Shown one piece after another: positions 24,335-36,493 of a stretch of 64,000 nucleotides of DNA. The DNA comes from Episyrphus balteatus (taxonomy: Eukaryota; Arthropoda; Insecta; Diptera; Syrphidae): contig NC_079136.1 in the NCBI RefSeq assembly GCF_945859705.1, positions 81,592,867 through 81,656,866 of the forward strand, given 5' to 3'. Numbering within the stretch: position 1 is the stretch's first letter; every line of letters starts with the position of its first letter. Both the position numbers and the translations under genes were made by a program. The notes beneath the pieces are model-generated. The model saw nothing but the letters and a program-made list of their open reading frames with translations, was not told where the DNA came from and searched no databases.

Positions 24335-26720
24335 GCTGTCTGGTTATTTAAATATCTTATCCACTTAAATTTATTTTCAAAAACTTAAAATAAATCATCT
24401 ATAATTATTTGAAAAATTGATGAAAATAATATTTGCGATCGTCAAAATGCTTGTTAAGTCTCAATATCTACTCAGAAAACTTGTCTGCAAATACAATTAA
24501 TATCTAACTTTCCAAAAATGACGAGCACATTTTTTCAAAACCTCGTTAGAAATCTTTATACCGCATTGGTAATTTATAGAACAAATAAAAAACAAACAAT
24601 GTCAAAAAAGACTCAATAATAAGGTCACAAAACAAAACAAAAAGAAAAATTCAAATTCTAATGCAGGTATTTTCATAGGTTTTTTTTCTATATAAAAACC
24701 ATTTTTGCAAACTAATTTTAAGACCCAGTCTATCAGAGATAATAATGAAACTTATGCAGTACAACATCAAGAAAATTGCAGCAGCAATTTTAGAATAAAA
24801 AAAAGAAAGAAAAGTGCCTATATAACATTCACCCGTTTGTTGTAAAGAGAAGAAATCCTTGTACATTCTCCATATCATCATCATCATCATACCTACACTA
24901 TCAGCATCGTTTCTTCTTCTGCAACTCGGAAATTCAAAAACTTCTATACACAAATGAAATCTCATTTAAAGTTAGCATTATTATTAATATTATGCACATC
25001 ATAACAAAGCAAACACAGTTCAACGGGGCAAGGACAAGGACTCCAAGCTCCTTGTGAGAAAGAGTAGAACCTTATATTTTCTATACCAAAACACCATCAC
25101 CACCACATCACATCATCATACACAAAGTGGCTGCAGAAGTAGTGCGTTGTTGGGCTTTTTGGAATTTCACCGCCTTCTTCTTGGTTTCTCATGAAGAGGC
25201 AACTTTTCTGCGGTATTTTCTTCTATGGCGAAAAATGAAACTTTTAAATAGGTAATAGCGACGTATAGCTGTTATAGGTTAGGTTTAGTAGACAGACATC
25301 TTTTTCGTCTGGATCTGCAGCACCATCTTCACAACAAAAAAAAGAGAAGAAGATTTTCTTAATAAAACGTAATTTGTCTTGAACAACTCTAAAGATGAAA
25401 TCGTTTGAAAGTATGAAACCCACTAGAAAAGAATAAAACTTAGTTTATGATAAAATACATCAAAATATTGAAACTATGAAAAAAATGGTTGCACTACAAA
25501 AATCAGGAACTCAAGCTATCTAGAAAGTCATAATACTATAGACAGATCCACAAGTTAATTCAGAACGAAAAAAACTTTTGCTTTAGAATAATACTACTTC
25601 AAAAAACGCACAATTTATTTATGCGGTACTAATAATAATAATAATAATAAATTTGTGCTACGACACCCCTGCAAGAGACTAACAAATCTCAACCATTCGT
25701 GCTTATTAATTTGCAAGAATTGTGGAGGCCTAAAATTTACCGCCAAGTCCAAGCCAAGATGCACTTTTTCATCACAATAATACTCTTACAAATTCCTTAC
25801 AAGAGGCAGTACCCCTGAAAAAAATGTTTTTAGGTGGTGGAAAACGCGTGCAGATATTTACTGTAGTTTGTTGTAGAGACTCAATTTTGTGATATTTTTT
25901 TTATGACAATTTTTGTAATTAAGCTTAAATCATTGTTTTAATAGCATACATATATATCTAATAAGTTTTTTGCTACCACCTTTCTTTTTAAAAAAAAAAA
26001 AACCTAGGTTTAAATCTCAAAACGTTTGCCGTCTTTCCGCCAACTTATGCTTCTATCCGCTAAATGTAATGGTCAGAGGGCGTTTTATTTATTAATTTAT
26101 TTATTCAACTAGATACTGAAAGTCTAATAGATGTTTGGGAATTCTAAAATAAAAAAAAGAGATACCTATTACTAAGAAAAAGAATGAATAAATGTGGTCT
26201 ATAATGGCTTAGTTGAGGAACTCCAGATAAAATATCAGTTTGTTTTGACACACTGCTTAAAGATGACTTGATTCGAACTTTTTTTTTTTTTCTTCATTAT
26301 CTAAGTCTTATAGAGGAGTGTCAGTACCACCATTTTAAGTTACGGAATTATTGTAAATATTCTTTGGACAAAATTAAAAAAAATAAATAGTAATTCGTCC
26401 AAAGCCGAAAAAACTACGAAAATAAGAAATACAAAAAAATGCTGTCAAATAGAGATAGAAATTAAAATTTAAGCAAGAACATTTTTAATAATCGCCTAAT
26501 TTCAAGACAGAGAGAGAATAATAAGTCACTTCTGCGTCATTACAGTGGCCAACAATTTTGGAATTTGACGTCTACATAGGTAGTTTTTGCTCTATTAAAG
26601 TTGTACAAAAAATTTATTTTCCCCAATTTTCTATAGCTGTTTACAAACACTCTTAATTTTTGACATATGACTTGTAAACCTTAAAATATTAAAAAATTGA
26701 TTTGAAAAACCGAAACTAAT
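24335..26720. other. AT-rich intronic sequence, simple repeats
   Basis: No gene supported. Contains CAT trinucleotide runs near 24880 and 25090 and a TAA run near 25627. The 104-residue minus frame at 24651-24965 is interrupted by low-complexity sequence and resembles nothing known. Confidence 0.4.
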
Positions 26721-26753
26721 TTCCTTCTTTTTTTTTTTTAATTTCAGGTAAGC
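26721..26753 (+). promoter_or_regulatory. Recursive splice site (ratchet point) 1
   Basis: A long pyrimidine tract (26721-26739) is followed by AATTTCAG and at once by GTAAGC, so a strong 3' splice site is fused to a 5' splice site at 26747/26748 with no exon between. This is the established layout of zero-nucleotide ratchet points in long fly introns. It is on the same strand as the exons at 5716-6131, 20.6 kb downstream of the 6131 donor. It shares the 13-base core AATTTCAGGTAAG with site 2. Confidence 0.75.
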
Positions 26754-26754
26754 T

Positions 26755-29040
26755 TAAAAATTGAAAATATTCTTTTTTATTTCAAATGTAAGTACAAGCT
26801 TTAATATATTTCATTTCACTTTTTGCGAATTCACTTGTTTTTTCTGATCGAATTGAAATCACTTTATTTCTGTTCGTGAAATTGTATTTTGTCTTACTTC
26901 ATTGCAAAAACAAAGTACTTTTAGAACTTTTAAGTAGGTACTAGAAAAGTTCTTTCAAGTTCTTGGCACATAAATTACGATGATGTACTTAAAAAATATT
27001 GGTAATTTGCTTTTTTTCAAATATGTATAATTTTACGCCATTTTCATCCTTGGAATGGCTTCTTCCCATATCACGAACAAAACTAATGAAAGATATACAA
27101 AAACGAACTGTCTGTCTCTAGGTATCTCAAGGTACAGCCTAAACCACTGCGGTGATTGGAAGATGATGGCTTTTTGTGATTCGCTAAAGGAGGAATTGAA
27201 ATTTTTGTTTAGGACCAAACAAACGTTACCTACTTTTCATATGACTAAAATGAAAAAGGTTGCTTTTCCCTAAATCAACTTTAGCGAATTAAATTTTCTT
27301 TAAATACATACATCTAATTTGACACTTATGAAATAAAACAAAAAAGTTTTTTTTTGTCGTTATAAACGGTACTTGCCATTAAATGCTTTCTGATGATTTC
27401 TCGTGAAAACGGCTCCAGTTAATTTTTTTTTACAAAATCGTTTTAGTAGCTCTAATATTACAATTTTTAAAAAACGTTTTTGGATTTAAAAAAAGAAGTT
27501 ATATGCTTTTTTTTTTTGTAAAATCAATTTTTTGAAAATGGCCCAATGAATTTTGTTGAAAGTTTATTTTTATTTGTCTATAAAATTTTCCTTTTTAATG
27601 GCATACAAAATTTTTCATAATCAAAAAGCAAATATTGACATATGTGCGACCCAGTTGTGCATTTTTTTAATTTTAACTAGCTTTTGTCTTGGCCGTAGCG
27701 AAAAAAGAATATCTACATCTTGGTTTCCTATATAAAAAGACGAGTGAGTCGTGTTGGAAAATAATAAATTATGTTTCTAAAATAATCTTCACTGAATTAG
27801 TTTTCGGCTTTTTTTAATTTCGCAAAATCAGCAAAAAGGAAAAGTGATGACCTTTCAAAATAAACTTCCATATGGTGTATTATTAGCCCAAATCTAAAAC
27901 TTTTCTTTTATTTCAAAACAAAGAACATTGTATACCCTCCTGTAGCTTTTAAACTCGGTCGAAAATTTAAATAAAATCTCTGACAAAGTCCTGACATCAG
28001 ACCCAACCGGTCAAGGATAATGTGTGTTGTCTTCAAGAAAAATTCATTGGCATCCAAGACTTTATACACATCATCTTATACCTAGTTGCCAAGACTAGCA
28101 AACAAGACGACAAAAGAAAAATAAAAGAAACTTTTCCATTTGCAAATAAACTTTGGCTAACTTTTGTATACTCTTCATAATAAAATAAAATAAAAAATTA
28201 AATGAAGCCCAAAGACCATTTTAGACGCATGAGACAAAAGAATACAAAAAGATAACAAAAAAAAAAAACAGAAAAAAGTTTTACTTAAAAACCCATTGAA
28301 CGGAAGGCGTTATAAAGCTATTAAAAAAATTACCAATAAATCATATCGAATTGGGTTTTGCGTTAGTTGAGCTGCCAAAACAATGTATCTAATAGAGAGT
28401 TCTTTTTTTCCCTTTTCTATCCTTTTTTTTTTTTGAAATTCTTTTATTGGATTTTTTTTTTGGCAGAAATTTATTTGATAATATGACATTGGAAATATGT
28501 ATTTTCTCTCTTTTTTTTTCTATGCCATTCTGCATCCTTTCACATGCATTTATGAAAAATTTCTTTTTTTTTTTTGTTGTCTTGCTTGGTATAAATTAAT
28601 TCAAACATGGCCAAAGAGAGACGTGGCATAACGGCCGGGATATTGTTGTAATAGTTGAGTGTATCCATAGACTAATTAGTCATGTTTAAATTGCATGGGC
28701 AGTGAATAAGGGGATTTCAAAAAAAAAATAATAAGAATTTATAACAAGAAACCAAAATCACACTCCTACGACAAAGCTCAATTTTATTGCAACGATAATT
28801 TAGACAAACAAGCATTTTGAAACTGACAGAAAGTCTGAAATGGTTAAAGTGAGGATATTTATAGTGCTGTGGGAAAATAATGTGTCTTTTTGCATTTTTG
28901 TCTTCATAGAGTTATTACAGCAATTTATTCATAAAAATAATAATACAAGCCTTCACTATAGTACACTCTGTACAAAAGTGTCTTTGTTTAGAGTTAAATT
29001 AAAACTTAATCTGAGTCCTGAATCCAAGCCTTTAAATGAA
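26755..29040. other. AT-rich intronic sequence, no gene seen
   Basis: No exon supported. The two overlapping frames around 27033-27273 are on opposite strands and look like chance. The stretch 27340-27560 has a texture like the inside of a decayed DNA element but no identifiable ends. Confidence 0.35.
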
Positions 29041-29044
29041 ATAT

Positions 29045-29255
29045 ATATAAAATGTCACAAAAGTAACGTTTTTGTCACACCCATAACGCATGTGTCACAC
29101 CCTTAACTCCCTTGTCACACCCGTCACGTTTTTTCTCGCTCATAACAGAGTTAAACTGGCATGTATCTTTTCGTAATTTATGAAAAAAGTAAAACTTAAA
29201 CACTTAAGTTTCGTATTATCAAATCGCCCCCAAGTGTCACAACCGTAACGATGAA
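29045..29255. repeat. Cluster of TGTCACACCCGTAACG-like words (site 1)
   Basis: Five variants of the word lie within about 200 bp, for example GTCACACCCATAACG, GTCACACCCTTAACT, GTCACACCCGTCACG and GTCACAACCGTAACG. The same word clusters at 45750-46062 and 50214-50536. The copies share extra context such as GTAACGTTTTT and GTAACGATGAAA, so the clusters are related and not coincidental. They are likely internal repeats of an unidentified transposable element. Confidence 0.65.
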
Positions 29256-29511
29256 AAACACAATTTCCTCAAATATCGATACTTTTATGGTTCTTAGATA
29301 CAAAATAGAGAATTAAAAAGAAATAAGTTTTCGAAAAGAAAATTAAGTTACATATTTCGAAATAAAAAAATTGTCAGTAAAAATTGCACAGCACTGTATA
29401 CATAAATTAAGAGATACAAAATTTTTGAAGAAACGGCTTGTGCAAAATAATTGTTTGAAAAATGAATAAGAAATCGTTGCGAATAAATCACACAGACAGT
29501 GGATGTAGGTA

Positions 29512-30490
29512 GGGGAGAGTGGGGCCAAATGTAACACTTTTTTCTAAGATCGATGGTTCTCCTACAAATTTGAAAGTGGGTCAACCAGACCTTTTTTAAA
29601 TTAAAGACCCATGTTTTAGCTCCAAGATCCATCATAAAAATTTAGCAAAACATAACGGTAATGTTGAAAAAAAAGCTTCCAAAAAAAAAATCGTGTTGTT
29701 TCAACTTACCCCACATACGGGGCAAAGTGTAACACATACCGGGGTAGGTTGTACCAAGAACTAAAAATAAGAGAAAAATACCTTTATTTGTTTATATTTA
29801 TTTATTTTTAATTAATAACAATAAAAACAAACCTCAGTCATGAAATTTTGGTGCAAATTTGTAAAAAGTGGAGCAAATCCAAGATTTCCAGAGAAAATTT
29901 GACAGTAGTCTTAAATAAAAGTTATTCGAATTCATAAATTGTTTTATAAGCTTTATGAATTCAAGTGGTGGTTCAAAAATGTGTTTCCAATTTCAAAATA
30001 AATACAAATTCAATTACAAGCATTCATATTCAGGGTTGTTAATTATATTAGGTAAACAATTTTTCAGTATAGGTAGGTTTTCACATGGTACAACTTGCCC
30101 CGGAAAAATGTTACAACTAGCCCCATCATGAAAATTGGCACATAAAATCAATTTAAAAAAAAAGCGAAACTGATATAGACATAACATATACACGCAATTT
30201 GAGCCAAAACACAGTTGCATATAACAAAAAAACACTTAGCACTCTATCTTTTTCGGGTAAAGAGGTAGACCAAAAATAAAATTAAAAAAAAAAGTTACAA
30301 ACATGCATTTTTTGGGCACCACTAGTGTAACTTCTCACCCTGTCGTCTAATCTTCATCTGAAGAAAATGTGCCGGTAGATATGCAAAAATTGAACATTTT
30401 TCTCCTTTACACGTTTCTTAATATTGAAAGGAACATCGCTTTTTTTAGCTGTTAATTCTTACCCCTGTTACATTTAGCCCCACTCTCCCC
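29512..30490. mobile_element. TA-flanked inverted-repeat element (0.98 kb)
   Basis: The left end GGGGAGAGTGGGGCCAAATG and right end CATTTAGCCCCACTCTCCCC are near-perfect inverted repeats. TA lies outside both (29510-29511 and 30491-30492). Inside, further inverted words (CCGGGGTAGGTTGTACC near 29740 and GGTACAACTTGCCCCGG near 30090) repeat the GGGGC plus TGTAACA theme. There is no transposase frame, so it is probably a non-autonomous MITE-like element. The TA target suggests a Tc1/mariner-type source. Confidence 0.85.
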
Positions 30491-30717
30491 TACTATATGT
30501 AAATGTAGTGGGTGGGTGGCGGTTTTTGTGTGGAATTAAAATATGTTGGACATTATTCAGTTGCAATTATTGTCCTCCTCGAAATTTGCCAACTGAAAAA
30601 AAGCTTTATTTAGATTTTTGTTTGTTCTTTGTTTAGAAAAAAAAATAAAAATAGGTACTGCAGGATTTGCATTTTTATATGTTGCCTTTTTGAGTTGGGA
30701 TTTTACTTTTTTTTTTT

Positions 30718-32995
30718 TTTTTGAAGTGAAAACTTCTTTAGTATCGTAGTGATTTGAAACAAGATGAAACGAAAACGCGACACGACTTCAACTTGTTATA
30801 ACTTTTTTGTTTTAATAGATAGATGAATGAAATTTGTACTGTAGATAGGTAATTAAATAAATTAAAATTGTACAAAATTTCAAATAATTTCATATTCAAA
30901 ATTCGGAGATAACGCTTAAAAGATGTTCTTTTCCAACACACGTTATATCTTTTGATATAGTGCACATACAAATTTGATTTAACTTTAATACGCATGCTGA
31001 TAACATAACCTTTTATTTGATATATCACACATAACAATACGTACTCTACAAGTTACACAATCTTAAATTGAAAAAATTGAAACATACCTCAAAACACCTG
31101 TGGAGATCTGTTGGCGATGACCAGCTACCAGGGTAGGAAGTACCGTAATCTCAGTCTGTAAATTCGACATGGTTGACTTTAAAAAATTCTAACTTCTCTT
31201 TTAGACATCTTTGAAATAAGATTTATGCATCATACAAGGTGAAACAATAAGCTTTCACATGGTATAAAATTTTTTATAGGTTGTCAAACAAAAAAATTGA
31301 ATTAATAGCATGAGAACATAAAAATAAATGTTTTTTTTTTTGCTTTTTTTGATGAAATTTCATCGAGTTTAAAAAATTCTACCTCTTTTTGTAGATGTCT
31401 CATAGACTTGATCGATATATATATTTTGAGCTAAGACAATAAGCTTTCAGATGGTGTAGGTTGTTATATGTAGGTTGTTAGGAAAGAAAATGGATTTAAT
31501 AGCGTGAGAAGATAAAAATACGTGTTTTTTCGCTTTTTTTGATGGAAATTGATCGAGTTCAAAAAATTCTAGCTCTTTTTGTAGATGTCTAATAGACCTG
31601 ATCGATATATGTATATATTTTGAGCTTAGACAATAAGCTTCCAGATGATATAAAATTTATATAGGTTGTCACATAAAAAACATGGATTTGAAGGTGATAG
31701 AATAAAAATAGGTAGATTTTTTCTATTTTGTTTTTTTTTTTTGCGAGAAAAATGATTTTTTAAGGTTTCACTTCTACCACGTGTAAATTGCACACATGAT
31801 TTTTTTTTTTTCAAATTAAGTAAAAATTTAATCAAATGTTGAATTTGCATTTTGAAAACGAAAAATAAATTTATTTTAAATAATCATCTATAAAAGAATA
31901 GATTAAAAAAGGGAAAATTAAAAAAAAAATCATATGTGCAATTCACACGTGAAACCTTAAAAAATCATTTTTCTTGCAAAAAAAATAGAAAAAATCTACC
32001 TATTTTTATTCTATCACCTTCAAATCCATGTTTTTTATATGACAACCTATATAAATTTTATATCATCTGAAAGCTTATTGTCTAAGCTCAAAATATATAT
32101 ATCGATCAGGTCTATGAGACATCTACAAAAAGAGCTTGATTTTTTTGAACTCGATCAATTTCCATCAAGAAAAGCGAAAAACACGTATTTTTATCTTCTC
32201 ACGCTATTAAATCCATTTTCTTCCCTAACAACCTATAACAACCTACACCATCTGAAAGCTTATTGTCTTAGCTCAAAATATATAATCGATCAATCGATCA
32301 AGTCTATGAGACATCTACAAAAAGAGCTAGAATTTTTTAAACTCGATGAAATTTCATCAAAAAAATTTAAAAAAAACATTTATTTTTATGTTCTCATGCT
32401 ATTAATTCAATTTTTTTGTTTGACTACCTATAAAAAATTTTATACCATGTGAAAGCTTATTGTTTCACCTTGTATAATGATGCATAAATCTTATTTCAAA
32501 GATGTCTACAAGAGAAGTTAGAATTTTTTAAAGTCAACCATGTCAAATTTCCAGACTGAGATAACGGTACTTCCTACACTGGTAGCTGGTCATCGCCAAC
32601 AGATCTCCACAGGTGTTTTGAGGTATTTTTCAATTTTTTCAATTTAAGATTGTGTAACTTGTAGAGCACGTACCGTTATGTGTGATATATCAAATAAAAG
32701 GTTATGTTATCAGCATGCGTATTAAAGTTAAATCAAATTTGTATGTGCACTAGATCAAAAGATATAACGTGTGTTGGAAAAGAACATGTTTTTACCGTTA
32801 TCTCCGAATTTTGAATATGAAATTAATTAAAATTTTGTACAATAATTAAAAATTATTTAATTACCTATCTACAGTACAAATTTCATTCATCTATCTATTA
32901 AAACAAAAAAGTTATAACAAGTTGAAGTCGTGTCGCGTTTTCGTTTCATCTTGTTTCAAATCACTGCGATACTAAAGAAGTTTTCACTTCAAAAA
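30718..32995. mobile_element. Near-complete hairpin (fold-back) element, 2.3 kb
   Basis: Arms of about 1.09 kb (30718-31810 and about 31918-32995) are near-perfect reverse complements. Only about 110 bp of loop separates them, and the loop itself is partly self-complementary. The ends are TTTTTGAAGTGAAAACTTC and its complement. Each arm contains about three diverged tandem units of 180-190 bp sharing AAAAAATTCTA, TAGATGTCT, GATCGATATA, CAATAAGCTTTCA and TAGGTTGT words. The target duplication could not be fixed because the ends are T/A runs. Frames such as 32039-32452 are translations of this repeat. If transcribed, it would give one of the longest perfect RNA hairpins in the window. Confidence 0.9.
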
Positions 32996-32999
32996 TTAT

Positions 33000-35900
33000 T
33001 AACAAGGCTTTCTTTACTTATTATTGTTGCCCGAAGTTTAAGGTATGAAATGCCAATCGGCGATATCTCCTTTCCCACGCTTTTGTCGTACTCCTAAAGT
33101 GACTGCTAACAAAATTTTCAGAAGTCATGTTTCTTATTTTCTGACAAATACTATTAAGTGCCTAAAAAAATGTCGCTTTTTTTGAATTTCATTTTCCTTG
33201 AAGAAAAAGTACAAATTAGTAGAAAAACCTATAGGTTTTATTATTTACTTTTACAAGTTTGAAACCCAAATTTGGATCGAATTGTTTACAAATCACGGTA
33301 ACATTGTGGTTAATCTTGGTAACGCAGTGGTATTTAAAGTTTTAAAGCTGATTTTTAGTAATAAACTATTAAGAATATTTAATTGAAATTGATTTTTCTG
33401 TGATTTAACTTCATAGGAGACTTACGTTCTTCCTATAGTTTCAAATAGGAATATCAGAGAGCTTAATTATTTGATTTTACAAATAAAACTGAAATTTGCA
33501 GTAAAGTAACGCAGTTGTTTGGTTTTGATCACTTTCTGTTTAAACTGTCATAAATATAGAAATATCATTCCAAACCATATAGGTGCAGATGTTATTTTAT
33601 AATAGATATAGGTATAACCATTCTATGTTAACTAAAATATATGAAAAATATATTGATAAAAATTCCCATAGGTACTTTTTTCAAAATTCACTGTCCAAAA
33701 GGACAACTTTTTAGGCACTAAATAGTATTTTGGCCCATACCTATACTTTCATTTAATTTTTTTCGACGGAATTTAAAATTAGGATAAGTTTTAAAACACT
33801 TCTATAACAAATTCCTAACGGATGATATAAATATGTACATATTGATCAACATTGAAAAAAAAAAATTAAAAATTCTCATGCGATTTTCATTTTTGTGTTA
33901 TACAGTTCACATTCAGTTTGGTTTGTTGTATGAACCGAAAAATTTGTAAAAATCGTTGAATGTATCAACTTTAGCAAGGAGCCTCTGTGAATTCCGACAT
34001 GTTCTTTCTACCGAACGTCAAAGCTTTTTTTAGTCTTCCTCTTAAAGGATTTTTTTGGAAAGAGTTTCTCTTAAGGGGTTCTTAATTGCGTCTATTAGCC
34101 CGCACATGGACAAAATTCCTTCTTAAAGAAGAATGTCAGAAGCACTTGAGAATTCTTAATTCCTTCTTTAAGCAATTTGGAATTTTTTTTGAGAGTTCCA
34201 ATAATTTCTTTTTTGAATTTAGTTTCAAAAACTTCAAGGATCTTCCATTCGAGTTTTTTCATAGTTTTTGGGTCATCTCTCGGAAAAAGTTCAATTTTAA
34301 TTTCTTCTTTGGAGATAATCCTAGAAATTTGTACCCTAAGGTTCAGTAAAGTATAAGCTAAGTGATACCAAACAAAGTTTGATGCCCTGTCATATTTAAA
34401 AATTGTTTCATGTTAGTACGTTGTAATTGAAAATAAAAAAAAAAAAAACAAAAAAATAAGTTTGAAAATTTTTATTTTTAAATAAATATTTTTTTCCCTT
34501 CAAAAATTTAAACTCGATTTCACTTGTGAATCGATATCACATTAATATTTGACATAGCATGTCACAAACATAAGCAACGAGAACCGAGAACTCTTCAAAA
34601 TCACTCTCTTTCACAATATTGATGGATTTTTACTAGATACCCACCTATCCGAAAAATTGCACCTTATCAACAGAATTGAAAAAAAAAAAAAAAAATGCAC
34701 TTGTCTGTCTATCTATCTATCTGTCTGTCTGTATAAAATGTACAAGGTTCTCTCATCTATAGATGCATGTTCTTTGTCGAAACTAAATACAAAAAATATA
34801 AATAAAGGAAATAAAAAAAAAAAAAAAAATACGTGACTGTATAGCGTGCAACATGAAAACTTACGCTCTTGGTGGAAAGTGATGCTAAGTGTTGGGTGAC
34901 ACGAAATCCCTAAGCGCGATTTTTCGCTCCTCAAGTAAAAAGGAATTGCCATCAGGTTTTTGTGACTTCTTTTTACCCTTCTCTGGTGTGGTGGTGTCAC
35001 TCTGTGTGTCACGGTTGATTTGTTAAGGGATCCTACAAACTTATACACTACACAAAACTATGAGTGCTTTTACCAACCTCCCCTCCATCCCCATCTCTCT
35101 TTATCACCCCTTGTCTGTTTATTGAATATTCATCATTCTTTGCCTTAATGTTTGTGTGATTAAATTCATTGCACTCACTTTTGGGTGAGTCTTTAGTTAT
35201 TGTTATTACTTTTTGTTACCATAAATACTCCCCCTTTTACTACCGGCCAATCTAAACCCCAAACTCTCGTATAAGTTTCTACTTTCCAATTTTACCGACA
35301 GGCGCGCTTCCATCACAAAGGGTAAAAAGTGATGTTCGTTCGTTCGCTTTGCTCCTTGATAATAATATTTCTTCCTTTCTATGATGTGCTGTGCCACTAT
35401 GCCATTTAATATAATATGTTCTCCATCGTATTTATATGTATTTCTGCAGTATTTAGGGCTTTTGGGAATTTTTTGACAATAGAAGCGCGTACCGAATTGC
35501 ACGAAATACAAATTCGATAGAAAAAGATAGATAGAAGAGTAAAGGATGTTTTTGTTGTTGTGTGATGAGAACTGTGAGGATTGGCGCGACTTCGACAGAG
35601 GACTTTTTGTATAAAATAGCTTTTTAGAGGACAACAATACATATATTATACGTGAATATGTACTATATACATTAGCTATTGATATTGATTTGAAATTGAT
35701 ATGTGAAGTTGTTGAGCCTGTCTTGATTTTATGAACTATGTCACGAAATCAATAATTTTTAATAAAACATTCTGTCAGGCTTTCAGTTTTTTTTTTTTTT
35801 TTATTTTCTATATATGAAAAAGCTTTATTTTTGTTATTGGAATGATTTTATATAAAAGGATAATCTGTATCGAATTCGGTCACGTATTTTTTCGGGGGTA

Positions 35901-36001
35901 AAAAAATTGGAAATATGGTAATTGGAACATGTAGCTGAATCGAAATCAATATTAGTATATGATGAAGGTACTCAATTCAGAAACGAAGATGAGAACACGT
36001 A
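33000..36001. other. AT-rich intronic sequence, simple repeats
   Basis: No gene supported. A CTGT/CTAT run lies at about 34700-34733, with poly-A near 34440, 34680 and 34815 and poly-T near 35790. The stretch 34850-35650 is a little richer in GC with chance frames of 111 and 143 residues on the minus strand, without protein-like character. Confidence 0.4.
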
Positions 36002-36493
36002 TTAACCCTTTCGACCCTGTTGGGACACATATGTCCCAGCGAAAGTTCATACTACTCTGAAATTTAAAATACACTTCTGAGTTGGGTGAATTATGTCCCA
36101 ATTCGTAGATTTACTATTTCTAACGGGTTTTTTCATACTGGAGATGCAGTTATGGAAATGTTTGCAAGTTCAGTCACGTTTTTGTGGTTACAGTTTTTGT
36201 GTCTTACAACTAATTTTCAAGAAAAAAAATATAATTGAGTATTTCCAAGTGTTATTTGTGAATAAAAAGTGAAAAAAAAGGTAATTTGATTTGTTGTGAA
36301 TACAGTAAAAATTATCTTTGTATAGATTTGTGTTATATTACAAGTTTTTTCATCATTATTGTGAGGTGGGTTATATATGTCCCGCCCGTATTTTTCCATC
36401 ATACATATGTGGGACACATATATCCCATTAGTTATTTTGTAGCTAGTTTTCTAATAAATGTTTTTTCCGAAAAAGTGAATTACAGTAAATAAA

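Noticed and set aside
32039..32452. A 137-residue frame
   Set aside because: Lies in the right arm of the 30718-32995 hairpin and translates its tandem units.
35206..35637. A 143-residue minus frame
   Set aside because: No recognisable domain, mixed low-complexity text and no splice support.
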